Of a DNA stretch of 64,000 nt, positions 52,245 to 61,060 are shown one piece after another. Each line of letters opens with the position of its first letter. The first letter of the stretch is position 1. The notes beneath the pieces are model-generated. The model had not been told where the DNA came from and ran no database searches. It was given only the letters and a program-made list of their open reading frames with translations. The DNA is from Halostella litorea (GTDB taxonomy: Archaea > Halobacteriota > Halobacteria > Halobacteriales > Natronoarchaeaceae). The translations under genes were made by a program, and so were the position numbers. Location: the NCBI RefSeq assembly GCF_004785955.1, contig NZ_ML214300.1, positions 999,756 through 1,063,755 on the forward strand, given 5' to 3'.

Positions 52245-52883
52245 TCATGCTTCGAGCAGGGAGTCGAGGAGTTTCGACTGCGCGGCCGAGAGGTGTTCGG
52301 AGAACGTCGACCGGTTGATCCCGAGCGTGTCGGACACCTCGGTCGCGTTCGCCTCCTTCGGATGGTCGAAGTAGCCCATCCCGTGGGCCGTCTCCAGCAC
52401 CTCGCGTTGCCTCTCGGTGAGCCTGGCGTGGTCGAGGAGCGTGAGGTCGTCGCCCGCCTCCGGGCGGTTCGAGCGGGTGAGCCGCCGCAGGGATATCTCG
52501 TCGAACCGCTCGCGGAGGTCCGCGACGGTCTCCCGGAGGTCCGCGACGTCGCCGGCGACGAAGGAGAGGACGATGACCCCGTCCTCGACCTGGAGGTGCC
52601 GGACCGGGCAGCCGCGACTCTCGACCAGTTCGCACGCACAGTCCGACGTCGACCCGCGCTCGCAGTCGAACCGGTACACCGCCTCGTCGCCGCAGTTGAA
52701 CACCTCCTCGACGTCGTCGAACTCCGCGGACGCGTCGGCGCTGAACTCGACCGTGACGGGGTCGTCCGCCGGGGACGCACACCGCGAGACGGCCCGGACC
52801 GTCCCGGCCTCGCGGGAGACGTCGATGACGCGGCAGGCCGACGCCGCGACCTCGACCTCCGCGTGGACGCCCTGAGCCACCAT
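52245..52883 (-). CDS. narO: NarO-type regulator (Bat-like HTH with cysteine sensor motif)
   Basis: 212 residues from the ATG at 52881-52883. The C-terminus (LTERQREVLETAHGMGYF; ATEVSDTLGINRSTFSEHL) is the bacterio-opsin-activator HTH (HTH_10). The N-terminal half carries Cys74, then Cys82-x-Cys84-x7-Cys92, the CxnCxCx7C motif reported for Haloferax NarO and DmsR, which activate anaerobic respiration genes and probably sense oxygen through a metal centre. It is divergent from the nar operon, strong contextual support. Three further Cys (17, 35, 64) precede the motif. Confidence 0.88.
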   Translation of the reverse strand: MVAQGVHAEVEVAASACRVIDVSREAGTVRAVSRCASPADDPVTVEFSADASAEFDDVEEVFNCGDEAVYRFDCERGSTSDCACELVESRGCPVRHLQVEDGVIVLSFVAGDVADLRETVADLRERFDEISLRRLTRSNRPEAGDDLTLLDHARLTERQREVLETAHGMGYFDHPKEANATEVSDTLGINRSTFSEHLSAAQSKLLDSLLEA

Positions 52884-52921
52884 ATGAGGGGTTGGGATCG
52901 GCTCCGGTTAGGCGGTTTTTC

Positions 52922-52933
52922 TGAACATGTTCG
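52922..52933. promoter_or_regulatory. Inverted repeat between narO and nar promoters
   Basis: T-GAACATGTTC-G: GAACATGTTC (52923-52932) is a perfect palindrome. It lies about 12 bases upstream of the narO TATA-like box (52906-52911, minus) and about 30 bases upstream of the nar TATA box (52962). GAAC/GTTC half-sites resemble, from memory, the semi-palindromes described for NarO targets, although the spacing here is shorter. Confidence 0.55.
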
Positions 52934-52961
52934 GCCGCCGTCGGGGGCGTTCGATCCCTGA

Positions 52962-52968
52962 CTTAAAT
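52962..52968 (+). promoter_or_regulatory. TATA box of the nar operon
   Basis: CTTAAAT is the only good TATA match between narO and the first nar gene. Transcription from near 52990 would give a 5' leader of about 155 bases before the GTG at 53144, long for a haloarchaeal mRNA. Confidence 0.5.
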
Positions 52969-53143
52969 CCCCAACATCCTATGGTGCGGGGGTTACCGGG
53001 GTACGGCGGGTACGTTTTGACGTGTCGCACATGTCTCGAACAGGTCTGCGGTCGGTCTGGCGGATCGTTCGGCCGGCGGCCCCCGGCGGCGCGAGGCCGC
53101 CGTCGGGGGCCCCGCGGCGGCCCGGGTACCGGGGTGGTCCCCC

Positions 53144-53731
53144 GTGAGACGCGAAGCCGCCGTCGTCGGCCTCCTGATCGCCGCGGTGCTCGGCCCGATG
53201 TGGTTCGTGGCGCTCCACGGGGAGCCACCGAGCGAGGAGATTGCGATCGACGAGGGCGTCAGCGAGATGCGGCCGCTCTCCGGGATCGTCGACACGCCGG
53301 AGAAACTCGCACCCAGCCAGGTCGGCGTCATCGTCTGGGTCGCGCTGTTCGGCCTCGTCGGCGTGCTTGCGGCGGTCCACCGGTTCATGGACTCGGCGGT
53401 GCGGCCCGACGACCCGGAGGCGGCGAGCGAGACGGCCGTGGCCGACGGCGGGCGGGTCGGACTGCCGTGGTTCCGGACCGAGGACCGCTGGGTGGTCGAG
53501 TACCACGACGCCTCCGACGCGATGGAGGGGATCCTCGCGATGGGTGGGCTGACGATCCTCGCGATCGTCTTCGCCGCGCTGTTTACCGGCGAGTACCTCA
53601 CCCTCGCGCGGACGCAGTACTTCGGCGTCTACGCGACGGGGATGTTCGTCTCGCTGGCACTGTTGACCGTCGCGTACTACGCCTGGTTCCTCCCGCACGT
53701 GCAGGTCGCCGAACGGAGGGAGCACTCATGA
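53144..53731 (+). CDS. narA: Nar operon membrane protein (NarA-like)
   Basis: 195 residues from a GTG. It has an N-terminal helix (AAVVGLLIAAVLGPMWFVAL), a second (VGVIVWVALFGLVGVLAAVH), then two more near the end (ILAMGGLTILAIVFAALFTG; YATGMFVSLALLTVAYYAWFL) joined by a soluble loop. No heme ligands stand out. It overlaps the Rieske gene by four bases, so it is part of the nitrate reductase membrane module; genes of this type open the nar operon in other haloarchaea. The exact role is unknown. Confidence 0.75.
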   Translation: MRREAAVVGLLIAAVLGPMWFVALHGEPPSEEIAIDEGVSEMRPLSGIVDTPEKLAPSQVGVIVWVALFGLVGVLAAVHRFMDSAVRPDDPEAASETAVADGGRVGLPWFRTEDRWVVEYHDASDAMEGILAMGGLTILAIVFAALFTGEYLTLARTQYFGVYATGMFVSLALLTVAYYAWFLPHVQVAERREHS

Positions 53732-54378
53732 GCCGGGGGACGGACCGCGCCGACGACGACTGCGACGGGGGCTGTGCCGACTGCGCGGACGGCGGCCACC
53801 GCCAGAGCATCTTCACCGACGCGCGGGCGTCGATGGCCCGCCGGGACTACGCGAAGCTGTTCGCCACGGTAGGCGGACTGACAGCCGTCGGGAGCCTCGC
53901 CGCGCCGCTGGCCGGCCTGACGCGGGTGTTCGACCGGTCGTACACCGGCCCGGTGTACTCCGACGGCATCTACCTCGTCGACGGCGAGGGCGACCGGATC
54001 GGGGAGTCGGCGCTGGAAGAGGGCGAGAAGCTGACCGTGTTCCCCGAACCGCGGCCGGGGATCGAGCGCGCGCCGACGCTGCTCGTGCGCCACCCCGAGG
54101 ACGCGTACGGCGGCGAGACGAGCATGGAGTTCACCGTCGCCGGCTACGCGGCGTACTCGAAGGTGTGTACCCACGCCGGCTGTATGGTGTCCGACGAGGA
54201 GGGCGAGACGCTGGTCTGCCCGTGTCACTTCGGGAAGTTCGACCCGACGAGCGGCGCGTCGGTCGTCGGCGGGCCGCCGTCGCGGGCGCTGCCGCAGCTC
54301 CCGATCACGCTGTCCAGCGACGGGTATCTCGTCGCCACTGGCGACTTCGAGGGGCCGGTCGGCCCGGGTGGTGAGTGA
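53728..54378 (+). CDS. narB: Rieske iron-sulfur protein of nitrate reductase (NarB)
   Basis: 216 residues. The [2Fe-2S] ligands are Cys147/His149 in VCTHAGC and Cys164/His167 in CPCHFGKFD, with Cys152 and Cys166 available for the disulfide. A Tat-type anchor ([17 protein letters not shown] at 38-39) places the domain outside the membrane. It should pass electrons from cytochrome b (next gene, start overlapping the stop by one base) toward NarGH. Ahead of the Tat motif sits an unusual Cys cluster, CDGGCADC (Cys12, 16, 19), on the cytosolic side. Confidence 0.92.
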   Translation: MSRGTDRADDDCDGGCADCADGGHRQSIFTDARASMARRDYAKLFATVGGLTAVGSLAAPLAGLTRVFDRSYTGPVYSDGIYLVDGEGDRIGESALEEGEKLTVFPEPRPGIERAPTLLVRHPEDAYGGETSMEFTVAGYAAYSKVCTHAGCMVSDEEGETLVCPCHFGKFDPTSGASVVGGPPSRALPQLPITLSSDGYLVATGDFEGPVGPGGE

Positions 54379-55853
54379 TGTCCCGGATCGACCGCCTCTC
54401 CGAGCGGGCGTCGGGCGCGAGCGGCCGGGCCTACGGCTGGCTCGACGACCGGTTCGACGTGGAGCGGGGCCGGCGGTTCCTCGGGAAGGCGTTCCCCGCC
54501 GAGGACTCGTTCCTGCTCGGCGAGGTCGCGCTGGTCTGTTTCCTGGTGCTCGTGCTGACCGGGATCTTCCTCGGGATGTTCTTCGAGCCGTCGACGACCG
54601 GCGTGGAGTACGAGGGCAGCGTCCAGAAGTTCCAGGGCGAGGAGGTGCCCGAGTCGTTCGCGAGCGTCCTGCAGATCACCTACGACGTGCCCTTCGGGAT
54701 GTTCATCCGGCGGATGCACCACTGGGCGGCCCACCTGTTCGTCGCCTCCATCGGGTTGCACATGCTCCGGGTGTTTTTCACCGGGGCGTACCGCAACCCG
54801 CGCGAGCCCAACTGGGTCGTCGGGACCGGGCTCGCCGGGCTGGCGATGGGTGCGGCCTACACGGGCTACGCGCTCCCGTTCGACGAGTTCGCCGCGACGG
54901 CGACGGGGATCGGCTACAACCTCGCCACCTCCGTCCCGCTCGTCGGGGACGTGATCGGGAAGGCCGTGTTCGGCGGTGAGTTCCCGTCGAGCGCGACGAT
55001 CCCCCGGCTGTACTTCCTCCACGTGCTCGTCATCCCGGCGGCCATCGCGGTCCTGTTGGCCGTCCACATGGCGATCCTCGTCCGGCAGAAACACACCGAA
55101 GCGCCCCGTGACGACGACGTTCCGGGGCAGGGCGCGCGGCCCGCCGACGGAGCCGCCGCGCCCGGCGAGGCGTCGGCGGGCGACGCCGGCGACGCGCCCG
55201 CGGTCAGCGACGGCGGCGAGGCGACCGTCGCGAAGGAGGACGACACCGTCGTGGTCGGGCTGCCGGCGTTCCCGAACCAGGCGGCCGTGAGCGCCGTCGT
55301 GTTCTTCCTGACGCTGGCGGCGCTGTCGGCGTTGGCCGGCTTCCTGCCGGTCCACAACATCGCCGAGTACGGCCCGAACAACCCCGCGGCGACCCCGGAG
55401 CTCATCATGCCGGACTGGTTCCTGATGTGGGTGTACGGCTTCCTGAAGCTGCTCCCGACGTGGATGAGCTTCACCGTCCTCGGCGTCCACGTGTCGACGG
55501 AGTTCCTCGGCGGCGTGGTCCTCCCGACGCTCGTGTTCGCGGCGGTCGCGCTCTGGCCGTTCGTCGACTACCGGGAGGAGCCGACCCACTTCACCGCGAG
55601 CCCGCTCGACCGGCCGTGGCAGACCGCGGTCGGCGTCGCGGCGGTCCAGTTCATCATGGTCGCCTCCATCGCGGGGATGAACAACCTGCTCGGCCGCGCC
55701 CTCGGCGTCGGGACCGGGACGGTCAACCCGATCCTCTCGGCCGCGCTGGTCGTCGTTCCCGTCGTCTCGGGGCTGGTGACCTACTACGTGCTCCGGGGCG
55801 GCAGCGAGGCGGCCGACGCCGACACCACGACGGAGGCGGTCGACGATGACTGA
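54378..55853 (+). CDS. narC: Cytochrome b subunit of nitrate reductase (NarC)
   Basis: 491 residues. It is a bc1/b6f-type cytochrome b: helix 2 carries His114 and His128 ([20 protein letters not shown]) and helix 4 His215 and His230 ([21 protein letters not shown]), ligands of two b hemes; the 14-residue gap in helix 4 is b6f-like. The Q-site motif appears as [12 protein letters not shown] disordered Ala/Asp/Gly linker (residues about 242-295) joins the b6-like half to the subunit-IV-like half, so it is a fused cytochrome b. It oxidises quinol and passes electrons to NarB. Confidence 0.93.
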   Translation: MSRIDRLSERASGASGRAYGWLDDRFDVERGRRFLGKAFPAEDSFLLGEVALVCFLVLVLTGIFLGMFFEPSTTGVEYEGSVQKFQGEEVPESFASVLQITYDVPFGMFIRRMHHWAAHLFVASIGLHMLRVFFTGAYRNPREPNWVVGTGLAGLAMGAAYTGYALPFDEFAATATGIGYNLATSVPLVGDVIGKAVFGGEFPSSATIPRLYFLHVLVIPAAIAVLLAVHMAILVRQKHTEAPRDDDVPGQGARPADGAAAPGEASAGDAGDAPAVSDGGEATVAKEDDTVVVGLPAFPNQAAVSAVVFFLTLAALSALAGFLPVHNIAEYGPNNPAATPELIMPDWFLMWVYGFLKLLPTWMSFTVLGVHVSTEFLGGVVLPTLVFAAVALWPFVDYREEPTHFTASPLDRPWQTAVGVAAVQFIMVASIAGMNNLLGRALGVGTGTVNPILSAALVVVPVVSGLVTYYVLRGGSEAADADTTTEAVDDD

Positions 55854-56049
55854 GGCCGGCGACGCCGTCCGCGGCGTCGAACTGTCGGCACGGGCGTATC
55901 GGCACCTCGACCGCGCGAGCAAGCTCCTCGGCGTGGGGCTTGTCGCCGTCGGCCTCGAACTCGGCGGCGACTCCCTCGCCGGGGTCGCGCTCGGCGCGGT
56001 CGGCGCGGTACTGGCACTGACGACCGTTTTCCTCCGCACCAACGAATGA
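55846..56049 (+). CDS. Small two-helix protein of the nar operon (67 aa)
   Basis: 67 residues. The ATG overlaps narC by eight bases and the stop overlaps narG by four, so it is firmly inside the operon. Helices are [15 protein letters not shown] and [15 protein letters not shown], after a soluble start with [13 protein letters not shown]. It is probably a small accessory membrane subunit; no redox ligand is visible. Confidence 0.75.
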   Translation: MTEAGDAVRGVELSARAYRHLDRASKLLGVGLVAVGLELGGDSLAGVALGAVGAVLALTTVFLRTNE

Positions 56050-59045
56050 GCAGAAACGACTACACCACCGACGACGACGAGACGACCGACCCACCGGGGG
56101 GCGACGAGACCGCCGGCCGTTCGGACGGCACGGCAGCCCCGCCGGACGGCGACGGAACCGACGCCGACCCGGGCGACGGCCCCGACGTCGGCGACCCGAT
56201 CGGCGACCCCGCCGACGGCTCCGTCTCCAGGCGGAGCTTCCTCGAAGGGGTCGGGATCGCCTCCGTGCTCGGGCTGGGCGGGGCGTCGGCGGCCGACAGC
56301 CTGTTCGAGATGGACGGGCTGGAGGCGGTCGACGACCCCATCGGCAACTACCCCTACCGGGACTGGGAGGACCTCTACCGCGAGGAGTGGGACTGGGACT
56401 CCGTCGCCCGCTCGACGCACAGCGTCAACTGCACCGGGAGCTGCTCGTGGAACGTCTACGTGAAAAACGGGCAGGTGTGGCGCGAGGAGCAGTCGGGCGA
56501 CTACCCGCGCTTCGACGAGAGCCTGCCGGATCCGAACCCGCGGGGCTGTCAGAAGGGCGCGTGTTACACCGACTACGTCAACGCCGACCAGCGGATCAAA
56601 CACCCGCTCAAGCGCGTCGGCGAGCGCGGCGAGGGGAAGTGGCAGCGGATCTCCTGGGACGAGGCGCTGACCGAGATCGCCGAACACGTCGTCGACGAGG
56701 TGCAGGCGGGCCGGTACGACGCGATCAGCGGCTTCACCCCCATCCCGGCGATGAGTCCGGTGTCGTTCGCCAGCGGCTCCCGACTCGTCAACCTGCTCGG
56801 GGGCGTCTCCCACAGCTTCTACGACTGGTACTCGGACCTCCCGCCGGGCCAGCCGATCACGTGGGGGACCCAGACCGACAACGCCGAGAGCGCCGACTGG
56901 TACAACGCCGACTACATCATCGCGTGGGGGTCGAACATCAACGTCACGCGCATCCCCGACGCGAAGTACTTCCTCGAAGCCGGCTACGACGGGACCAAAC
57001 GGGTCGGCGTGTTCACCGACTACTCCCAGACCGCCATCCACACCGACGAGTGGATCAGCCCCGAGGGCGGCACCGACACCGCCCTCGCGCTCGGGATGGC
57101 ACGCACCATCGTCGACGAGGGGCTGTACGACGAGGCGCACCTGAAAGAGCAGACCGACATGCCGCTGCTCGTCCGGGAGGACACCGGGAAGTTCCTCCGG
57201 GCGAGCGACGTGCCGGCCGTCGACTCCGACGCCGACCGGCCTGAGTGGATGCTCCTGCTGGTCGACGGCGACGGGAACCTCCGGGAGGCCCCGGGGTCGC
57301 TCGGGGAGCGCGACGGACAGAAGGACTACTCGAAGAGCATCGACCTCGACTTCGACCCGCGGCTCGACGCCGAACTGACTGTCGAGACCGAAGACGGCCC
57401 CGTCGAGGTCCGGACGGTGTGGAACGAACTCCGGGACGAACTCGCCGAGTACGACCCCGGGACGGTCCACGAGGAGACCGGCGTCGGCCGGGAGACGTAC
57501 CAGCGGATCGCCCGCGAGTTCGCCGAGGCCGGGAAGGCGAAGATCGTCCACGGCAAGGGCGTCAACGACTGGTACCACAACGACCTGGGCAACCGCGCGA
57601 TCCAGTTGCTCGTCACGCTGACCGGCAACCTCGGCGAGCAGGGCACCGGCCTCGACCACTACGTCGGCCAGGAGAAGATCTGGACGTTCCACGGCTGGAA
57701 GACGCTCTCGTTCCCGACCGGCTCGGTCCGGGGCGTGCCGACGACGCTGTGGACGTACTACCACTCGGGCATCCTCGACACCGCCGACGCCGACACCGCC
57801 GCGAAGATCCGCGAGGCAGTCGACGAGGGGTGGATGCCGGTGTACCCCGAGGAGCGCGAGGACGGCTCCCGGCCCGACCCCACCACGATGTTCGTCTGGC
57901 GGGGCAACTACTTCAACCAGGCCAAGGGCAACGTCGCCGTCGAGGAGGAACTGTGGCCGAAACTCGACCTCGTCGTCGACATCAACTTCCGGATGGACTC
58001 GACGGCGATGTACAGCGACATCGTGTTGCCGGCCGCGAGCCACTACGAGAAACACGACCTCTCGATGACGGACATGCACACCTACGTGCACCCGTTCACG
58101 CCAGCGGTCGAGCCGCTGGGCGAGTCCAAGACCGACTGGCAGATCTTCCGCGAACTCGCCGCGAAGATCCAGGAGGTCGCCACCGAGCGCGGCGTCGACC
58201 CCGTCCCCGACCGGCAGTTCGACCGGGAGATCGACCTCCAGTCGATCCACGACGACTACGTCCGCGACTGGGAGACCGACGAGCCGGGCGCGCTAGCGGA
58301 GGACCGCGCGGCCTGCGAGTACATCCTCGAACACTCCGCGGAGACGAACCCCGCGGACACCGACGACCGGATCGAGTTCGCCGACACCGTCGAACAGCCC
58401 CAGCGGCTGCTCGCGGCCGGCGACCACTGGACCTCCGACATCGAGGACGGCGAGGCGTACGCCCCGTGGCAGGACTTCGTGCAGGAGAAGAACCCGTGGC
58501 CGACCGTCAGCGGCAGACAGCAGTACTACGTCGACCACGACTGGTTCCTCGAACTCGACGAGCAGCTGCCGACCCACAAGGAGGGGCCGGAGAACACCGG
58601 CGGCGACTACCCGCTGTCGTACAACACGCCCCACAGCCGCTGGGCGATCCACTCGACCTGGCGGGACAGCGAGAAGCTGCTGCGCCTCCAGCGCGGCGAG
58701 CCGACCGTCTTCCTCAACCCGGAGGACGCCGCCGAGCGGGGCATCGAGGACGGCGACACGGTCGAGGTGTACAACGACATGGGGAGCGTCGAGGTGCAGG
58801 CGAAGATCTACCCCAGCAGCGAGCCGGGAACCGTCCGCCACTACTTCTCGTGGGAGCGGTTCCAGTACGACAGCCGGAACAACTTCAACACGCTCGTCCC
58901 GATGTACATGAAGCCGACGCAGTTGGTGCAGTACCCCGAGGACTCGGGCGAACACCTCCACTTCTTCCCCAACTACTGGGGACCGACCGGCGTCAACAGC
59001 GACGTCCGCGTCGACGTGCGGAAGAAAGGGGGTGACGGCGGATGA
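56046..59045 (+). CDS. narG: Respiratory nitrate reductase catalytic subunit (NarG)
   Basis: 999 residues. A 60-residue acidic disordered start is followed by the Tat signal SRRSFLEGVGIAS (RR at 62-63), so the enzyme works outside the membrane, as in other haloarchaea. His125-x3-Cys129-x3-Cys133-x34-Cys168 is the exact NarG [4Fe-4S] pattern. Mo-bisMGD-domain motifs follow, with FTPIPAMSPVSFASGSR, YIIAWGSNINVTR and DIVLPAASHYEKHDL near Mo and the dinucleotide. It reduces nitrate to nitrite. It is shorter than E. coli NarG (about 1,250 residues), normal for the archaeal outward-facing group. Confidence 0.97.
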   Translation: MSRNDYTTDDDETTDPPGGDETAGRSDGTAAPPDGDGTDADPGDGPDVGDPIGDPADGSVSRRSFLEGVGIASVLGLGGASAADSLFEMDGLEAVDDPIGNYPYRDWEDLYREEWDWDSVARSTHSVNCTGSCSWNVYVKNGQVWREEQSGDYPRFDESLPDPNPRGCQKGACYTDYVNADQRIKHPLKRVGERGEGKWQRISWDEALTEIAEHVVDEVQAGRYDAISGFTPIPAMSPVSFASGSRLVNLLGGVSHSFYDWYSDLPPGQPITWGTQTDNAESADWYNADYIIAWGSNINVTRIPDAKYFLEAGYDGTKRVGVFTDYSQTAIHTDEWISPEGGTDTALALGMARTIVDEGLYDEAHLKEQTDMPLLVREDTGKFLRASDVPAVDSDADRPEWMLLLVDGDGNLREAPGSLGERDGQKDYSKSIDLDFDPRLDAELTVETEDGPVEVRTVWNELRDELAEYDPGTVHEETGVGRETYQRIAREFAEAGKAKIVHGKGVNDWYHNDLGNRAIQLLVTLTGNLGEQGTGLDHYVGQEKIWTFHGWKTLSFPTGSVRGVPTTLWTYYHSGILDTADADTAAKIREAVDEGWMPVYPEEREDGSRPDPTTMFVWRGNYFNQAKGNVAVEEELWPKLDLVVDINFRMDSTAMYSDIVLPAASHYEKHDLSMTDMHTYVHPFTPAVEPLGESKTDWQIFRELAAKIQEVATERGVDPVPDRQFDREIDLQSIHDDYVRDWETDEPGALAEDRAACEYILEHSAETNPADTDDRIEFADTVEQPQRLLAAGDHWTSDIEDGEAYAPWQDFVQEKNPWPTVSGRQQYYVDHDWFLELDEQLPTHKEGPENTGGDYPLSYNTPHSRWAIHSTWRDSEKLLRLQRGEPTVFLNPEDAAERGIEDGDTVEVYNDMGSVEVQAKIYPSSEPGTVRHYFSWERFQYDSRNNFNTLVPMYMKPTQLVQYPEDSGEHLHFFPNYWGPTGVNSDVRVDVRKKGGDGG

Positions 59046-60115
59046 GCACCGACGGATCCCAGTCCGACGGCGAGGACGACGGCGTCGGCCTCGCGGAGGG
59101 GGTCGACCACCAGGTCGCCATGGTGATGGACCTGAACAAGTGCGTCGGCTGTCAGACGTGTACGGTCGCGTGCAAGTCGCTGTGGACCGAGGGCGACGGC
59201 AGCGACTACATGTACTGGAACAACGTCGAGACGAAACCCGGGGAGGGGTATCCCCGCGGCTGGGAGGAGTCGGGCGGCGGCTGGAAGTCCGGCGAGCACG
59301 CCGAGCGCCAGCCCGGCGAGATCCCGGCCAAGGAGGACTACGGGGAGGCGTGGGAGTTCAACCACGAGTCGATCATGTACGACGGGAGCGACGAGCCGCT
59401 CCGCCCCGACAGCGACCCCGAGTGGGGGCCGAACTGGGACGAGGACGAGGGGGCCGGCGAGTACCCCAACTCCTACTACTTCTACCTCCCGCGCATCTGC
59501 AACCACTGCACGCACCCCTCCTGCGTCGAGGCGTGCCCGCGGAAGGCCATCTACAAGCGCGAGGAGGACGGCATCGTGCTGATCGACCAGGAGCGCTGCC
59601 GCGGCTACCGCTACTGCGTCGAGGGCTGTCCGTACAAGAAGGTGTACTACAACGCGACGACGAAGACGTCCGAGAAGTGCATCTTCTGTTACCCCCGCAT
59701 CGAGGGGGAGGGCCCGGACGGCGAGACGTTCGCGCCGGCCTGCGCGGAGGACTGCCCGCCCCAGCTCCGACTGGTCGGCTACCTCGACGACGAGGAGGGA
59801 CCGATCTACAAGCTCGTCGAGGAGTACGGGGTCGCGCTGCCGCTCCACCCCGAGTACCGCACGCAGCCGAACGTGTACTACATCCCCCCGTTCGCGCCGC
59901 CCCAGCACTCCGAGGACGGCGAGACGGTCGACGTCGACCGCATCCCGCGGCCGTACCTCGAGGAGCTGTTCGGCGAGCGCGTCCACGACGCGCTCGACAC
60001 CATCGAGCGCGAGCGAGAGCGCGTGAACCGCGGCGGCGACAGCGAACTGCTCGACCTGCTCACCGACACCAACCCGGCGCGCAAGTACCGGCTGGAGGTG
60101 TTCGACGATGCGTAG
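59042..60115 (+). CDS. narH: Respiratory nitrate reductase iron-sulfur subunit (NarH)
   Basis: 357 residues, start overlapping narG by four bases. Four Fe-S clusters are indicated: Cys34-x2-Cys37-x2-Cys40-x3-Cys44; ICNHCTHPSCVEACP; CRGYRYCVEGCPYKK; and CIFC with later CAEDCP. In CRGYRYC the residue that is Trp in E. coli NarH, giving a [3Fe-4S] cluster, is Tyr here, consistent with a 3Fe cluster. It has no Tat signal and must be exported with NarG. It carries electrons to the Mo centre. The last codons form one copy of a duplicated segment. Confidence 0.97.
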   Translation: MSTDGSQSDGEDDGVGLAEGVDHQVAMVMDLNKCVGCQTCTVACKSLWTEGDGSDYMYWNNVETKPGEGYPRGWEESGGGWKSGEHAERQPGEIPAKEDYGEAWEFNHESIMYDGSDEPLRPDSDPEWGPNWDEDEGAGEYPNSYYFYLPRICNHCTHPSCVEACPRKAIYKREEDGIVLIDQERCRGYRYCVEGCPYKKVYYNATTKTSEKCIFCYPRIEGEGPDGETFAPACAEDCPPQLRLVGYLDDEEGPIYKLVEEYGVALPLHPEYRTQPNVYYIPPFAPPQHSEDGETVDVDRIPRPYLEELFGERVHDALDTIERERERVNRGGDSELLDLLTDTNPARKYRLEVFDDA

Positions 60116-60234
60116 CGAAGCGAGCCCCGACGCCGCTCGGCAACGCGAGCGGCCGACGGTCGCGAGCGAAGCGAAGCATCGTCGCGCTCGCCGGAACGTC
60201 GTTCCGGAGGTGTTCGACGATGCGTAGCGAAGCG
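60094..60234 (+). repeat. 29-base duplication and hairpin insert at the narH-gamma junction
   Basis: The end of narH plus the start of a downstream frame (60094-60122) recurs exactly at 60206-60234, offset 112 bases. Between the copies lie hairpins: GCGAGCG (60162-60168) with CGCTCGC (60185-60191), and CCGGAACG (60191-60198) with CGTTCCGG (60200-60207). The small ORF 60108-60227 in this insert starts like the next gene and ends EVFDDA like NarH. It looks like a duplication-generating hairpin insertion that separated genes once overlapping by ATG/TAG. Confidence 0.75.
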
Positions 60235-61050
60235 GACGGCGACCGCCGCGCCGTCGCCGTCGGCGCGGTCGCGCTCGCCTGCCTGATCCTCGTCGTCAGC
60301 GCGCTCGTCCCGGCGCTGGTGGCGGCGCGCCCGGCGTACGAGGTCCCGGTCGAGTCCGTGTCCGCGGACGGGAACCCCGAGCGGCCGTCGGGCGAGGCGT
60401 GGGACACGGTGCCGGCGGCCGACGTGCCGCTGGCCAGCGCGCCGAGCGGCCTGCCCAACGCCAGCGACACGTCCGTCGAGACGGTGCGCGTCCAGTCGGC
60501 CCGGACGGACGACCGGTTCTACGTCCGGCTGTCGTGGGCCGACGGGACGGCCGACCGGAACGTCACGGGGCCGCGCAGGTTCGTCGACGCCGCGGCGGTC
60601 CAGGTGCCGGCCGACGCCAGCACCCGCCCGCCGATAGCGATGGGCGGGACGCGGAACATGGTGAACGTCTGGTACTGGCGCGCCGACGGCGACGGGGAGG
60701 AACTGCTCGCCGGCGGGGCCGGGACGACGACCGAGATCGAGGAGGGCGGCGTCAACGCGACGGCGACCCACGACGACGGCCGCTGGACAGTGGTCATGTC
60801 GCGGGACCTGGAGTCCAACGCCGAGAACCGGACCTCGCTCGCGGTCGACCACGACGTCGACGTCGCCTTCGCCGTGTGGAACGGCTCGGGGATGGAACGC
60901 TCCGGCCGGAAGGCCGTCAGCGAGTGGCACCACGTCCCGCTCGGCGGCGGGCCGCAGGGACCGCCGTACGAGACGATCCTGTGGACCGTCGCGGGGCTGG
61001 CGATCGCCGGCGTCGCGCTGGTGACCGTCCACGCGGTGCGGAGCACCTGA
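60220..61050 (+). CDS. Ethylbenzene dehydrogenase-like heme-binding subunit (gamma-like) of Nar
   Basis: 276 residues from the ATG at 60220. An N-terminal helix (AVAVGAVALACLILVVSALVPALVA) acts as signal/anchor, followed by an extracellular beta-rich domain (EAWDTVPAADVPL; RFYVRLSWADGTADRN; AVQVPADAS; RNMVNVWYWRADGDG; WTVVMSRDL) and a C-terminal helix (ILWTVAGLAIAGVALVTVHAV). This matches the EB_dh/DMSO-reductase type II gamma fold that binds one b heme with Met and Lys/His. It likely links the bc module to NarH outside the membrane. The precise heme ligands are not certain. Confidence 0.85.
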   Translation: MRSEADGDRRAVAVGAVALACLILVVSALVPALVAARPAYEVPVESVSADGNPERPSGEAWDTVPAADVPLASAPSGLPNASDTSVETVRVQSARTDDRFYVRLSWADGTADRNVTGPRRFVDAAAVQVPADASTRPPIAMGGTRNMVNVWYWRADGDGEELLAGGAGTTTEIEEGGVNATATHDDGRWTVVMSRDLESNAENRTSLAVDHDVDVAFAVWNGSGMERSGRKAVSEWHHVPLGGGPQGPPYETILWTVAGLAIAGVALVTVHAVRST

Positions 61051-61060
61051 GGTGACCCGA

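Noticed and set aside
52981..53143. ATG just after the nar TATA box beginning MVRGLPGYGG
   Set aside because: The frame runs on as an Arg-rich shadow through narA, and the ATG is too close to the TATA box for normal initiation.
54225..58250. 1,341-codon open frame on the minus strand
   Set aside because: It lies opposite narB, narC and narG, whose products have clear motifs; the frame is open only because of high GC and its translation is Arg/Val/Asp-rich without domains.
60108..60227. 39-residue ORF in the narH insert
   Set aside because: It begins and ends with copied pieces of neighbouring genes and is explained by the duplication; kept only as part of that repeat.
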